From NCBI RefSeq assembly GCF_029257255.1, contig NZ_JARICI010000044.1, positions 1 through 64,000 of the forward strand: DNA of 64,000 nt, read 5' to 3'. This stretch comes from Sporosarcina sp. GTDB taxonomy: Bacteria > Bacillota > Bacilli > Bacillales_A > Planococcaceae. Below, one piece after another: positions 7,902-17,388 of this stretch. Under the pieces are notes generated by a model, which saw nothing but the letters and a program-made list of their open reading frames with translations, was not told the origin of the DNA and made no database searches. The position numbers and the translations under genes are program-made. The first letter of the stretch is position 1, and the number at the start of each line of letters is the position of its first letter.

Positions 7902-9488
7902 ATGAGCAGAAAAATTTGGGTGTTTGATACAACGTTACGTGATGGCGAGCAAGTACCGGGTGCAAAATTAAATCTTTATGAAAAGGTGGAAATTGCGCAG
8001 CAGCTCAAAAAGCTGGGTGTCGATATTATTGAAGCTGGATTCCCTGCCTCCTCCCAAGGTGATTTTAATGCAGTGCAGGCAGTTGCCCAGAAGGTCGGTA
8101 ACACAAGTAACATTATGATTACCGCCCTGGCGCGTGCAGTTCAGGCAGATATTGATTCTGTTTACAACGCAGTGAAGCACGCGGAAAATCCAATGATTCA
8201 TATGGTGCTGGGTACATCAGATATTCATGTGGAGAAAAAATTCAATAAATCAAAAGACCAAATACTGCAAATCGGCGTGGATGCCGTGAAATATGCAAAA
8301 ACATTAATGCCTCAAGTCCAGTATTCAACGGAAGATGCGTCTCGTTCAGAGTTTGAATATTTATGGCACACGATTGAATCTGTCATGAAGGCAGGAGCGA
8401 CGATGATTAATGTGCCGGACACAGTGGGCTTTGCAGAACCGGAAGAATTCGGTGCCATGATCTTCAAACTGAATGACCGAATGAAGAACCTGAATCCAGA
8501 CGTTTTATTGAGCGTTCATTGTCACAATGATCTGGGCATGGCGACAGCGAATACACTGGCGGCGGTCAAAAATGGTGCAGATAAAGTAGAGTGTACAATC
8601 AATGGAATTGGCGAACGAGCAGGAAACGCGGCGCTGGAAGAAGTCGTGATGGCATTGAAAACAAGAAGTTCGATCTATAACGTGGAGACGCAAATTAACA
8701 CGAAAGAAATTATGAATACTTCTCGTTTAGTATCGAGTTTTATGGGGCTGGACGTACAGGTTAATAAAGCGATTACCGGCGATAATGCATTTGCTCATTC
8801 ATCCGGTATTCATCAAGATGGTTTACTGAAATCACGCGATGCGTATGAGATTGTCCATCCTGAAGATGTAGGTCTGGACGATATGGAACTGATTCTGACA
8901 GCGCGTTCCGGTCGTCATGCTGTGAAAAACGCACTGGAGAATCTAGGTTTCAGTCATTTGGCACAAGAAGACTTTGAAGGGATTTTCGAAGGGTTCCTGG
9001 CATTGGCGGATATTAAAAAGGAAGTATATGACCATGATCTGTATGTTATAGTGGAAAACTATTATGAAAAGAATGATAAGACCAATGTCACAAACTACAG
9101 CGATCATTTCTTTGAGTTTGAAGATCTGCAAGTTGTCAGCAATTCAAGTTTCCCTTCTGCCAGTGTGAAGATACGCCAGGGTGGAGAAGTCTTTAGGTCG
9201 AGCGCAGTCGGCTCTGGTCCGATCGACGCGCTGTATTCAGCCATAGCAGAAATCACAAAAATCAGCGTGAAGCTAGTGGAATATGATATAAGCAGTGTAT
9301 CACGCGGGAAAGATGCTCTTGGCAAAGTGAAAATCACTATTTCACATGAAGGAGAGAAATTCATCGCAAAGGCAGCAGATACAGATATTTTAAAAGCGAG
9401 TGCATTGGCGTATATGAATGCGATTAATAGCGTGATTGTCGCTAAAATAAAGGAAATACCTGTGGAACAGCCGGTTGTAAATAGTTAA
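7902..9488 (+). CDS. leuA: 2-isopropylmalate synthase
   Basis: 528 residues catalysing the first committed step of leucine synthesis (acetyl-CoA plus 2-oxoisovalerate). The TIM-barrel catalytic domain carries RDGEQ (residues 13-17), the metal-binding [11 protein letters not shown] (~residue 203) and NGIGERAGN (~237). The C-terminal ~130 residues form the regulatory LeuA dimer domain ([12 protein letters not shown]), which senses leucine. Length is typical of full bacterial LeuA. The start ATG has AAAGGAG upstream. It is unusual in standing alone: no leuBCD or ilv genes flank it. Control by a Leu T-box plus feedback inhibition fits this. Most LeuA proteins read RDGEQSPG; here the S is V. Confidence 0.95.
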   Translation: MSRKIWVFDTTLRDGEQVPGAKLNLYEKVEIAQQLKKLGVDIIEAGFPASSQGDFNAVQAVAQKVGNTSNIMITALARAVQADIDSVYNAVKHAENPMIHMVLGTSDIHVEKKFNKSKDQILQIGVDAVKYAKTLMPQVQYSTEDASRSEFEYLWHTIESVMKAGATMINVPDTVGFAEPEEFGAMIFKLNDRMKNLNPDVLLSVHCHNDLGMATANTLAAVKNGADKVECTINGIGERAGNAALEEVVMALKTRSSIYNVETQINTKEIMNTSRLVSSFMGLDVQVNKAITGDNAFAHSSGIHQDGLLKSRDAYEIVHPEDVGLDDMELILTARSGRHAVKNALENLGFSHLAQEDFEGIFEGFLALADIKKEVYDHDLYVIVENYYEKNDKTNVTNYSDHFFEFEDLQVVSNSSFPSASVKIRQGGEVFRSSAVGSGPIDALYSAIAEITKISVKLVEYDISSVSRGKDALGKVKITISHEGEKFIAKAADTDILKASALAYMNAINSVIVAKIKEIPVEQPVVNS

Positions 9489-9500
9489 CTGCAGAATAGA

Positions 9501-9545
9501 GAAAAAGGCAGCCATCCAGTCAAACTTGGACAGCTGCCTTTTCTC
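9501..9545. terminator. bidirectional terminator
   Basis: AAAAGGCAGC (9503-9512) pairs with GCTGCCTTTT (9533-9542), flanked by A- and T-runs, between the convergent leuA and TusA-like genes. It can serve both strands. Confidence 0.85.
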
Positions 9546-9783
9546 ACGCATAAATATAAAACAAATATTCCTGCCCGTTCTGCACAGGGTCCTGCGCAAA
9601 CGTATAGCCGTGCGCTAGTGCTTCTTCAGGAACGTTGCGGAATGAGCCGGGGCAATCGGTGATGACTTGCAGCAGCTCTCCTTTATTCATTCCTTCTAAA
9701 GTTTCCAGCGTATAGATGACGGGATAAGGACATGATTCTCCACGCAGATCGAGTGTGAAATCGGCTTCCTTTTCAGCTGACAT
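9544..9783 (-). CDS. TusA/SirA-family sulfur carrier protein
   Basis: A 79-residue TusA-fold protein. LDLRGESCPYPVIYT holds the conserved CPxP motif; the cysteine (~residue 18) would carry a persulfide or sulfur group. It overlaps the 3' end of the YeeE/YedE-type transporter gene by 11 bases, so the two are translationally coupled. Pairing of a TusA-like protein with a YeeE/YedE membrane protein is a recurrent arrangement, proposed for thiosulfate uptake (YeeE-YeeD) or, in other genomes, selenium metabolism (YedE-YedF). No selenium genes are present here, so sulfur is more likely. Confidence 0.88.
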   Translation of the reverse strand: MSAEKEADFTLDLRGESCPYPVIYTLETLEGMNKGELLQVITDCPGSFRNVPEEALAHGYTFAQDPVQNGQEYLFYIYA

Positions 9784-10981
9784 GTGCTTTCATTCCTCTC
9801 TTGACCGCTAACTTTCGGTGATAGCGTTTTTCCCAATAAACCGTTAAGGCGTAAAGTACGCCAAGCATTACGAGTGTGGCAGAAATAGCACCAACTGGCC
9901 CAATTGAATCCAGCAGATTGATTTTTGAACCGCCTTTGACCAATACATTATACACCCAGAGATGATCCCAAGCATATGCGAGGAACGTAGCGCCAATAAT
10001 ATTTCCTGCAAAGACAGGCAAGAACAGCAGCTGTCCTTCCATTAGTCTGTACATCATGCCGGTTTCACAGCCCGATGCCATGACAATGCCGACTCCAAAC
10101 AGCACTCCGCCTACAAACGTGCTCATCGCCGCAATTTGCGTGATCGGCGTCAAATCGTAAATAGAAATTACGATGACAGTAAGGATAGAACTGACTGCCA
10201 TTCCGATAATGATCGCTTTTGCCATTACACTGCGGCCAACGAGAAATAGATCCCGGAATGCCGATGTGAAGCAGATTTGTCCCCGTTCTATTAGAATACC
10301 GAAAAACAGTCCAAACATTGCACCCAAACCAAGAAACTTCTGGCCGGTTGCGAAGAAATAGATGATTAATCCGATGTAGAGGATAGCGATTATTCCGCCG
10401 ACATACGGCTGTATCACGCGTTTTTTAACATTTGATGGTTTCGCGGCACCCCGTGTTAACGTAGGTTTGCCTTTCCACCAGCGTGTTTTCGTAAGCTGCG
10501 CACCGAAGAACGTTCCGATGCCAGTTGCCACAATAAAAATCCAAGAGTGGATGGAAAACTGAGGAACACCTGTGAAGAATGCCGCCAAGTTACAGCCAAG
10601 TGCTAAACGCGCGCCGAATCCAGCAATGATGCCGCCGACAAGTCCTTGGATATAACGACGTTTCTGTTTCGGAAGACGAATTTTGAAACTATTGCTAAAC
10701 AGCACCATAATCAGAGCACCGATGAACATTCCCCAGACAATCCAGCCATCCGGGCGATTCCAGGTTGTTCCTTTCAGATGTACCATATCGAAATACTGCC
10801 ATCCGGAAATATCCACTCCAAATAGCAGCAGGAGATCTCCTCCGAGCCGGGTGAATTCACCGGTTACAGCCCAAACTGTTGACGTTAAGCCGAAATAGAG
10901 TGCACTCAGAACTCCGGCAATCAGTAATACAACATAGGGGTTCCAATAGCGTGTGAAAATAGGTTGAATCAAAGATTTCAT
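9773..10981 (-). CDS. YeeE/YedE-family thiosulfate/sulfur transporter
   Basis: 402 residues with about ten hydrophobic segments in two homologous halves, as in YeeE/YedE (DUF395) proteins. Conserved cysteines appear in RLALGCNLAAF (~residue 130), RGQICFTSAFRD (~235) and VMASGCETGMMYR (~305). In the characterised YeeE family such pore-lining cysteines bind thiosulfate. Basic C-terminal tail. Start ATG 10981 has AAAGGGG upstream. It is the first gene of a two-gene operon with the TusA-like carrier. Substrate is inferred from the family, and the distant TsdA-like cytochrome in the window gives weak extra support for sulfur compounds. Confidence 0.85.
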   Translation of the reverse strand: MKSLIQPIFTRYWNPYVVLLIAGVLSALYFGLTSTVWAVTGEFTRLGGDLLLLFGVDISGWQYFDMVHLKGTTWNRPDGWIVWGMFIGALIMVLFSNSFKIRLPKQKRRYIQGLVGGIIAGFGARLALGCNLAAFFTGVPQFSIHSWIFIVATGIGTFFGAQLTKTRWWKGKPTLTRGAAKPSNVKKRVIQPYVGGIIAILYIGLIIYFFATGQKFLGLGAMFGLFFGILIERGQICFTSAFRDLFLVGRSVMAKAIIIGMAVSSILTVIVISIYDLTPITQIAAMSTFVGGVLFGVGIVMASGCETGMMYRLMEGQLLFLPVFAGNIIGATFLAYAWDHLWVYNVLVKGGSKINLLDSIGPVGAISATLVMLGVLYALTVYWEKRYHRKLAVKRGMKAHVS

Positions 10982-11113
10982 TTGCGAGGGGCCCCTTTAT
11001 TAAAGTTCTTTTTTTAGTTTAGTCTTTATTTATGAGAAATCAAGTGCAGATAGAATGAAAATGAAGCGATTACGAGTCTCGAATTCATTCATTAAACTCC
11101 TAACCGCCCGCTA

Positions 11114-11683
11114 TTATTGATCTATAATTGTCAGTAATTCCCGAATGTCTGTCCGTTCCTGCACTTCTGGAACATGTTTCGGATAACCGATCATCAGCGT
11201 TCCGATAATTTTTTCATCTGACTTTATACCGACAGCTCCTTTGAATACTGGATCATTTATCCAGTCATTCGTCCGCCAGATCATACCTATTCCGCGCTCC
11301 CATGCAGCAAGCTGGAAATTTTGAATAAATGAGGATACAGCCGCGAAGTCTTCATCCCATTGTTTCTGGCGGGAAGGTTCTGGCATGTAGACTACGAGAT
11401 GCAGCGGAATTTCACGGAAATACTCTGCCTTTTTCTTCGCTTTATCCGGTAAGTTGCTGTCTCTCATTTGAGAAGCAAGAAAGGCATCGACAAATTTCTC
11501 TTTGCCTTCATTCGCATATAACTGAAAACGCCAAGGTTCCGTCAATTTATGATTCGGTGCCCATTTGGCAACATTGAGCAGTTCAATCACTTCATCTATC
11601 GCTACAGGATCTGATTTGAATTTTTTGATGGACCGTCGGCCGATCATTGCATTTTCCAAGTCGTTTTTTCCTTTATCGTTCAT
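11114..11683 (-). CDS. nitroreductase family protein
   Basis: 189 residues with the nitroreductase FMN fold: RRSIKKFKSDPV at residues 16-27 (phosphate-binding arginines), AKWAPNHKLTEPWRFQL (~39-55), a central QNFQLAAWERGIGMIWRT, and MIGYPKH near the C-terminus. Such enzymes reduce nitro groups or quinones with NAD(P)H. The GAGGAG site is eight bases before ATG 11683. The gene is monocistronic and faces a perfect inverted repeat at 11716-11734 that could be its operator. The physiological substrate cannot be told from the sequence. Confidence 0.88.
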   Translation of the reverse strand: MNDKGKNDLENAMIGRRSIKKFKSDPVAIDEVIELLNVAKWAPNHKLTEPWRFQLYANEGKEKFVDAFLASQMRDSNLPDKAKKKAEYFREIPLHLVVYMPEPSRQKQWDEDFAAVSSFIQNFQLAAWERGIGMIWRTNDWINDPVFKGAVGIKSDEKIIGTLMIGYPKHVPEVQERTDIRELLTIIDQ

Positions 11684-11715
11684 AAATAAAACTCCTCTCA
11701 GCTAACTGAAAACCA

Positions 11716-11734
11716 TTATCATTTACTATGATAA
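11716..11734. promoter_or_regulatory. inverted repeat upstream of the nitroreductase
   Basis: TTATCAT (11716-11722) and ATGATAA (11728-11734) form a perfect seven-base inverted repeat around five bases, 33 bases before the nitroreductase start. Size and symmetry suit a dimeric repressor. It resembles Fur-family sites in composition but does not match the standard Fur or PerR box. Confidence 0.45.
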
Positions 11735-11782
11735 CAGGGTCGTAGAGATTTACAACTAACACACGGAGTGAATGAGGGTTTC

Positions 11783-12916
11783 TTAATGCGCCTGTTTACT
11801 TCGAAGAAATATCGATGTTTTGCGTTGTTCTACATAGCGCAAAAATCTAAACAGCGGTGGAAGGCTGATAGAGACCATGATGACCCGCAGTACTTGTACA
11901 GCTACGACAAATGTAGCGTCTCCGTTCAGCACAAGGGCTGTTGTCGACATTTCTGCAATTCCGCCCGGGGCAAAGGCTAGCCCTGAAGTGAGGAAAGTGA
12001 TATCGGTGAAGCGGGATACTGCGAAAGCACATGCAAACATGGCAATAATCAGTCCCCAAATACTCACGAATGAAACAAATAATGTCCTAGTCAAACCCGC
12101 AAACATTTCTTTCGTAAAACGGGAACCGATGCTGGCACCGATCAATATTTGCGAAATAATCAACAGACTTGCCGGCCACCAGGAGATAAACTCATAACCA
12201 ATCAGCACCGTCCCGAGTGTTTTCATCAAGGCAATACTGATCATACTTCCTATTAGCCATGGAGCAGGGAGCTTTAATAGCTTGCCTGCATAGCAACCGA
12301 TCACAGCGATTCCGGCAAATAGAAGCGTAACTGCTATCTGCTGCGGCTGAAAAATGGTCTCTACAGTAACAAGAGATGCGGGGATCGTATGACCGAACCA
12401 GACAGTAATGACAATTGGGATGATCAGAATGACCATGAACGCCCGCAGTGTTTGTACGATGCTGACGACTCCAGTATTTGCCCCGAATTCTTCAGCAATT
12501 ACGGGAATGGAAGAAAGACCTCCCGGCGTTGTGGCAAAAAAGCTGGTCAGCATATCCAGTTTGCTGTATTTCCATAAAAATAGTCCGGTGATTAGTGAGA
12601 TGACAACAGACAGCAACAGCATGATGATGACGGTTAGCCAATTATCGTGAAATACTGAAATGACTGTGCTGTTTACCCGCTGTCCGAGTTCAATACCTAA
12701 AATGAGCTGTCCAATATAAAGCCAATACTTTGGCAGGCCATTATAACTTTGCGGTAAGTTTATCAGATGGGGAAAGAAAATGGAGAGAACAGTGGCGGTT
12801 AAAAGGGTACCGATCATCCAGCCAATCGGAAGCCCTGTCAAAGATACGAGCAGACCTCCAAGCGCACTGACAGCAATGAAAGCAAAGGGCTTGACATGGT
12901 CTAAACCTTTCTTCAT
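11783..12916 (-). CDS. AbrB-duplication family membrane protein
   Basis: Start set at ATG 12916 (GAAGGAA upstream) rather than the in-frame ATG at 12961. About 377 residues with ~10 membrane helices in two homologous halves, each with a GxxIGxxxG-type loop (LPIGWMIGTLL near the N-terminus, LPAPWLIGSMI in the second half), the signature of the AbrB duplication family, often misnamed ammonia monooxygenase or AbrB regulator. TTPGGLSSIPVIAEEFG and FAPGGIAEMSTTAL are the paired PGG motifs of the family. Function is unknown; transport is likely. It is divergent from a LysR regulator, which probably controls it. Confidence 0.82.
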   Translation of the reverse strand: MKKGLDHVKPFAFIAVSALGGLLVSLTGLPIGWMIGTLLTATVLSIFFPHLINLPQSYNGLPKYWLYIGQLILGIELGQRVNSTVISVFHDNWLTVIIMLLLSVVISLITGLFLWKYSKLDMLTSFFATTPGGLSSIPVIAEEFGANTGVVSIVQTLRAFMVILIIPIVITVWFGHTIPASLVTVETIFQPQQIAVTLLFAGIAVIGCYAGKLLKLPAPWLIGSMISIALMKTLGTVLIGYEFISWWPASLLIISQILIGASIGSRFTKEMFAGLTRTLFVSFVSIWGLIIAMFACAFAVSRFTDITFLTSGLAFAPGGIAEMSTTALVLNGDATFVVAVQVLRVIMVSISLPPLFRFLRYVEQRKTSIFLRSKQAH

Positions 12917-12992
12917 GAGGATTCCTTCTTTCTGATATTCTGTGGTGTATGGTATATCCATTGCTTGTTGTCTTAAGTATAGTATAATTTCA

Positions 12993-13009
12993 GGTATAAA
13001 TAAAATACC
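12993..13009. promoter_or_regulatory. LysR-type T-N11-A palindrome in the divergent promoter region
   Basis: GGTATAAATAAAATACC is GGT-N11-ACC, the T-N11-A arrangement of LysR-family binding sites, lying between the AbrB-family permease and the LysR gene. It is a candidate recognition site for the LysR product. Confidence 0.55.
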
Positions 13010-13062
13010 GATTTATTATCATTGGACATAGATTAAACTAATGCCAGAAAGAAGGGAATCCA

Positions 13063-13941
13063 ATGAATGAAAGAGACTGGCTTATATTGCAAATACTTTA
13101 TGAAGAGAAAAATATTACAAAGACGGCACACCGACTCTATATTTCTCAGCCGGCATTAACCAATCGTCTGCAGCTGTTGGAAAAAGAATTCGGCGTGCAG
13201 ATCGTTAACAGAGGGAGAAGGGGAATACAGTTTACACCTCAAGGAGAATATTTAGCGAGAAGCGCGCGTGAGATGCTGTTGAATATCCAAACGATCAAAG
13301 ACCATGTCATTAATATGGGTGATCAGCTGACAGGCACACTGCGTCTTGGCGTTTCCACATTTTTTACGGACTATATGCTGCCTGATTTGTTGAAGTCATT
13401 CAAAGACCGGTATCCAGACGTGGAATTCAAAGTGACCACTGATCTCAGTAGCCAGATTGCTCATTTGATTTACAATCAAGACGTGCACATAGGCATTGTC
13501 AAAGGTGATTTTACCTGGAAAGATGAAAAGCAGCTTTTATTGGAGGAAACGATTTGCATTGCATCAAAAGAAAAAATCGCGGTAGAAGACCTGCCATATC
13601 TGCCGCGTGTTGATTATCATACGGATTCTCTATTAAAAAGCTCTATCGACAATTGGTGGACAGAACATTTTGCCCAGCCCCCGACCGTCAGTATTGAAGT
13701 GGATAAATCCGATACATGCAAGAAAATGGTCATCAACGGCCTGGGATATGCCATTTTGCCAAGAATGATTGTCAACGATGCACCTGATCTGTATAAAATT
13801 GATATCACGAAACTGAACGGTGATCCAATCGTCCGCAAAACGTGGATGCTCTATCACAAAGACTCTTTGCACCTGAATATCGTAAAAGCTTTTGTAGACT
13901 TCATGGAAGAGGAATTCCATGGACAGTTTAATAAAATGTAA
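13063..13941 (+). CDS. LysR-family transcriptional regulator
   Basis: 292 residues. The N-terminal winged HTH (ITKTAHRLYISQPALTNRLQLLEKEFG, residues ~18-44) is followed by a linker helix and a two-lobed effector-binding domain (GTLRLGVSTFFTDYMLP at ~90-107). The whole protein is clearly similar to the second LysR in this window (59516-60418): both share TCKxMV...LGYxIxP and RKTWxxxxK patterns in the effector domain. The ligand is unknown. Divergent from the AbrB-type permease and convergent with the AbgT gene, either of which may be its target. Start ATG 13063 has GAAGGGA upstream. Confidence 0.93.
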   Translation: MNERDWLILQILYEEKNITKTAHRLYISQPALTNRLQLLEKEFGVQIVNRGRRGIQFTPQGEYLARSAREMLLNIQTIKDHVINMGDQLTGTLRLGVSTFFTDYMLPDLLKSFKDRYPDVEFKVTTDLSSQIAHLIYNQDVHIGIVKGDFTWKDEKQLLLEETICIASKEKIAVEDLPYLPRVDYHTDSLLKSSIDNWWTEHFAQPPTVSIEVDKSDTCKKMVINGLGYAILPRMIVNDAPDLYKIDITKLNGDPIVRKTWMLYHKDSLHLNIVKAFVDFMEEEFHGQFNKM

Positions 13942-13955
13942 TGAAAAATTGAAAA

Positions 13956-13979
13956 ACCCGCCGACAGTTGTCGACGGGT
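13956..13979. terminator. bidirectional terminator
   Basis: ACCCGCCGAC (13956-13965) pairs with GTCGACGGGT (13970-13979) with one mismatch. It has T-rich sequence on the right and A-rich on the left, serving the convergent LysR and AbgT genes. Confidence 0.75.
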
Positions 13980-13988
13980 GCACTCTTT

Positions 13989-15521
13989 TTATTTTGTATA
14001 ATAAATCGGAGAACCAGGTCCTAAATCAATGCCCAGCAACATCCAGATAACGAGCGTGATACTCCAGAACAGCAAGAAGAACATGGAGTAAGGGAACATG
14101 ACCGAAACCAGTGTTCCGATTCCCATTTTCTTATCATACTTCTGCGCAAACGCGATGATGATCGCAAAATATGTCATGAGCGGAGAAATGATATTCGTAG
14201 AGGAATCTGCCACACGGTACGCCATTTGTGTTAATTCCGGAGAATAGCCAAGCTGCATCATGATCGGCACAAATACCGGCGCCATCATCGCCCATTTAGC
14301 AGACGCGCTGCCGATAAATAGGTTGATGAATGCGGCAATCAAGATGAACATTAGCAGCAATGGAATTCCTTTCAGACTTATGCTGTCTAAGAACTCAGCT
14401 CCGTAAACACCGAGCACCAAGCCCATATTTGATTCAGAGAAAAACGCCACGAATTGACTTGCTGTGAACGACAGCACAATGAACATACCCATGGCAGCCA
14501 TCGTCGTAGACATCATCGCTGCCACATCTTTATCGTCACGGATCAATTTCGTTACTTTTCCGTAGACAAGTCCTGGAACAAAGAACATAAATGCAATAAT
14601 CGGTACAAGTGATTTCATAAATGGTGATTTAATAATCGGCATATCGCCCTCGTCTCCGCGCAATGGGGCACCAGGGAAAATAACAAGCAAAGCAACCAGA
14701 ATACCTGCAACAATTATAGAAACACCAGCCCAAATCAATCCTTTTTTCTCAAGAGCCGTCAGTTTCTCAACTTTTTCACGGTATTCACCGTTATACTCAC
14801 CAAGACGCGGTTCGACAATCTTTTCCGTTACCCATGCCCCGACAACTGTCAGCACAATTACAGAAAATGCGATGAAGTAATAGTTCATGGCAATATTCAT
14901 GCCGTCCGCATATTCAGGATTAATAATCGCTGCCGACATAATTGTCAATTTACCGAGCATCGCATCCGTACCTGACAGCAATAAGTTGGCACTAAATCCA
15001 CCGGAAACCCCAGCGAATGCCGCAGCCAAACCTGCTAACGGATGCCGTCCTAAAGCTGCGAATAAAACTGCACCAAGCGGCGGCAATACTACATATCCTG
15101 CGTCAGAAGCAACACTGGACATAACTCCTGCAAATACCAATCCAAGCGTGATCAGACGCTTCGGTACAGACATCACAAAGCCGCGAAGCAATGCACTGAT
15201 CAATCCCGAACCTTCTGCCACCCCAATCCCGAGCATCGTAATCAATACAACGCCGAGCGGAGCAAAGCCGATGAAGTTATCCGTCATGTTGGTGATAATG
15301 TAATGGATACCTTCACTGCTTAATAGATTATGTACTTCGATCATTTCGCCTTCTTTACCCGGATGCTCAGCACTGATGCCGAAGTAAGACACGACAGCCG
15401 ACAATACAATAACCAACAGAGCAAGAGACGCAAACAATGTTACCGGATGGGGCAGACGGTTACCGGTTTTCTCAATCATATCCAAAAACTTCTGGAAAAA
15501 ACCTTTTCTTTTCGTTTCCAA
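13989..15521 (-). CDS. AbgT-family (aminobenzoyl-glutamate-type) transporter
   Basis: About 510 residues with ~12 membrane helices. Family signatures include a KTGNRLPHPVTLF N-terminus, SDAGYVVLPPLGAVLF, AGVSGGFSANLLLSGTD and a final ADSSTNIISPLMTYF. AbgT proteins import p-aminobenzoyl-glutamate or export sulfonamides. A M20 amidohydrolase of the AbgB-like type is present elsewhere in the window (52804) but not adjacent. The frame opens at a GTG at 15530, but the Shine-Dalgarno abuts it; TTG at 15521 has GGAAGG eight bases upstream and is preferred. Monocistronic. The substrate is inferred from the family only. Confidence 0.88.
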   Translation of the reverse strand: METKRKGFFQKFLDMIEKTGNRLPHPVTLFASLALLVIVLSAVVSYFGISAEHPGKEGEMIEVHNLLSSEGIHYIITNMTDNFIGFAPLGVVLITMLGIGVAEGSGLISALLRGFVMSVPKRLITLGLVFAGVMSSVASDAGYVVLPPLGAVLFAALGRHPLAGLAAAFAGVSGGFSANLLLSGTDAMLGKLTIMSAAIINPEYADGMNIAMNYYFIAFSVIVLTVVGAWVTEKIVEPRLGEYNGEYREKVEKLTALEKKGLIWAGVSIIVAGILVALLVIFPGAPLRGDEGDMPIIKSPFMKSLVPIIAFMFFVPGLVYGKVTKLIRDDKDVAAMMSTTMAAMGMFIVLSFTASQFVAFFSESNMGLVLGVYGAEFLDSISLKGIPLLLMFILIAAFINLFIGSASAKWAMMAPVFVPIMMQLGYSPELTQMAYRVADSSTNIISPLMTYFAIIIAFAQKYDKKMGIGTLVSVMFPYSMFFLLFWSITLVIWMLLGIDLGPGSPIYYTK

Positions 15522-15785
15522 GATAAACACCTTCCTCTAATGAAAATTCTGAATCTTTATGTTATAGAATTCTTAAATTTTCTAAACTTATTTCAGTATA
15601 TAGAAGAAGGATATCGAATTAAATACCTTAACAAATTAATTAAATTGGAAAATAGTTGTGACTTATAGGAAGATGGTGAATAGTTGGGTAAGTGTCTATA
15701 CTATAGGCTTAATTATAAAGGGATTACAATTAAACACACTTTCAGAATCAGCTAAATCCAGTGGTTTTAATTGTAAAATATTAAT

Positions 15786-16628
15786 TTATTTCGGCCGCCG
15801 CTCCTTAAAACCGCGCTTAAAGATTTCCTGCACATTATTAATCGTGACATAGGCATCCTCATCAACGCGCTCCAAAATTCGACGCAGTTGCACGACTTCC
15901 GTCTGGTTGATGATGACGTAGAGAATCGGCTGCGTTTCGAGCGTATATCCACCGCGCCCTTCTAAAATTGTCACACCCCGGCCCATCGTATTGAGCAGTT
16001 CCTGCCTTATATTCTCCTGGTGTTTAGAAATAATCATCACTGCTTTTCGGTCATCAGCACCGTCCACAATCTTATCGATAATCTTCGCCCCAATGAACAC
16101 GGCGACAAGCGTATACATCGCTTTCTCTTTCCCAATGACAAATACCGACAGTGAAATAACGGTAATATCAATGACGAGCATGGACTTCCCGACGCTCCAG
16201 CCAAGAAACTGCTGCATTAGCCTGGCTAGTGTTGTGGCACCGCCTGACGTGCCGCCCACACGGAAAATAATCCCTAGACCGGTTCCTACAAATACACCCG
16301 CAAATAATGCCGCAAGCAGTGTATCATTGCCTAACTGTTCGCCCCATGTTTTTGTTAATTCAAGGAAGATAGACGTGAAGACGATAGTGATGAGTGTGTA
16401 AATAATCGTCTTCTTATTGAAAAACTTATAACCGATCACAATCAACGCGAGATTAATAATGAAATTCACGAGGCCTGGTGACCATTCGAATAAATAGTAT
16501 GTAATGATAGTGATCCCAATGACGCCGCCTTCTGACAGCATATTTGGTATCGCAAAATAGTTAATGCCCAGTGCAAAAAATAAGGATCCAATAAATAACG
16601 CGGAGTAATCAATTAGTTTTCTCTGCAC
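15786..16628 (-). CDS. YitT-family membrane protein with DUF2179 domain
   Basis: 280 residues: an N-terminal five-to-six-helix YitT domain (ALGINYFAIPNMLSEGGVIGIT, GTGLGIIFRVGGTSGGATTLA) followed by a ~80-residue cytoplasmic DUF2179 domain (RKAVMIISKHQENI to AYVTINNVQEI), with the typical GRGVTILEGRGGY turn. Function of the family is unsettled in Bacillus. The start is GTG 16628 with AGAGGAA six bases upstream. The terminator at 16645-16674 separates it from the lipoprotein gene upstream on the same strand, so it has its own promoter. Confidence 0.9.
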   Translation of the reverse strand: MQRKLIDYSALFIGSLFFALGINYFAIPNMLSEGGVIGITIITYYLFEWSPGLVNFIINLALIVIGYKFFNKKTIIYTLITIVFTSIFLELTKTWGEQLGNDTLLAALFAGVFVGTGLGIIFRVGGTSGGATTLARLMQQFLGWSVGKSMLVIDITVISLSVFVIGKEKAMYTLVAVFIGAKIIDKIVDGADDRKAVMIISKHQENIRQELLNTMGRGVTILEGRGGYTLETQPILYVIINQTEVVQLRRILERVDEDAYVTINNVQEIFKRGFKERRPK

Positions 16629-16644
16629 TCAATTTCCTCTTCTC

Positions 16645-16674
16645 AAAAAAGGCGACATACAGTTGTATGCCACC
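16645..16674 (-). terminator. terminator of the lipoprotein gene
   Basis: GGCGACATAC (16651-16660) pairs with GTATGCCACC (16665-16674) using two G-U pairs. On the minus strand it is followed by a T-run just upstream of the YitT start. Confidence 0.75.
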
Positions 16675-16755
16675 TTACGTATTTTGTGAAAAATTTAGGG
16701 TTAGACTACTATACCAATAGTTCAGCAGAATTAAACCTCTAACTTGCTTCCAACT

Positions 16756-17175
16756 TCAGTCAGCGTCGATGAAAATACCTTTGATCACTGGTATGCCGTC
16801 ATCGTTTTTCCCTTTATAGCTGCCGTACACCGTCACTTCAGTGCCTTCAGCAATTTCTGTGCGTTCGCTAAGGCGGATATCATCAACTTGTACGATTTCT
16901 TGTGTAGAATCGCCGCTCTGTACGTCCATTTTCCCGTCTTCATATACCGTGACGGTGCCAACAAATTTTATTTTTGCGTTGACGGCTACTTCATCATTTG
17001 AAAGAGAGGCATAATTCTGTTCCTCGGTGTCGGCTTTCAGTCCTTCTTCCATTCCGACCGCCGCCTGTTCTTCCACGACATCTTTTTGCTGTTCTTCTGC
17101 AGGTTTAGTTTTCTCTTCATTATTGCAGGCTGCGAGCATGGCAGCTGCTATCATCAACATCATAATTCTTTTCAT
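16756..17175 (-). CDS. small lipoprotein, function unknown
   Basis: 139 residues with a lipoprotein signal (basic KR, hydrophobic core, lipobox LAAC at residues 13-16) and an acidic Glu/Gln-rich linker to about residue 55. The C-terminal ~85 residues (VNAKIKFVGTVTVYEDG, EGTEVTVYGSYKGK) read like a small beta-barrel of the OB type. Anchored to the outer face of the membrane. The GGGGG site lies before ATG 17175. No functional clue from neighbours. Confidence 0.75.
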   Translation of the reverse strand: MKRIMMLMIAAAMLAACNNEEKTKPAEEQQKDVVEEQAAVGMEEGLKADTEEQNYASLSNDEVAVNAKIKFVGTVTVYEDGKMDVQSGDSTQEIVQVDDIRLSERTEIAEGTEVTVYGSYKGKNDDGIPVIKGIFIDAD

Positions 17176-17388
17176 TCAAAATCGCCCCCGTATGTAATCA
17201 TAAAGAATTTTGCGCAAAAAGAAAAGGCTCATCACGTAATGGCGACTTCAGGGTGGTATGTTGTGGTTTGGTAACCCTTTGGCGCTGGGGGCCCCTTACG
17301 CTGTGTAGAATGATCATGTTGAGTCAGGACTACAACCGAAAGAATAGAATGGACAAAAGGGAAGATTATATGGGGGAAGGATGGGGCG

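Noticed and set aside
13633..13983. 116-codon minus-strand frame opposite the LysR gene
   Set aside because: Antisense to a well-supported gene, crosses the terminator, no ribosome binding site.
14887..15303. 138-codon plus-strand frame opposite the AbgT gene
   Set aside because: Antisense shadow of a membrane protein gene; composition typical of complement codons.
17220..17330. GC-rich leader before the EamA exporter as a riboswitch
   Set aside because: I could not match guanidine, fluoride, preQ1, TPP, SAM or other leader motifs, and no terminator precedes the gene.
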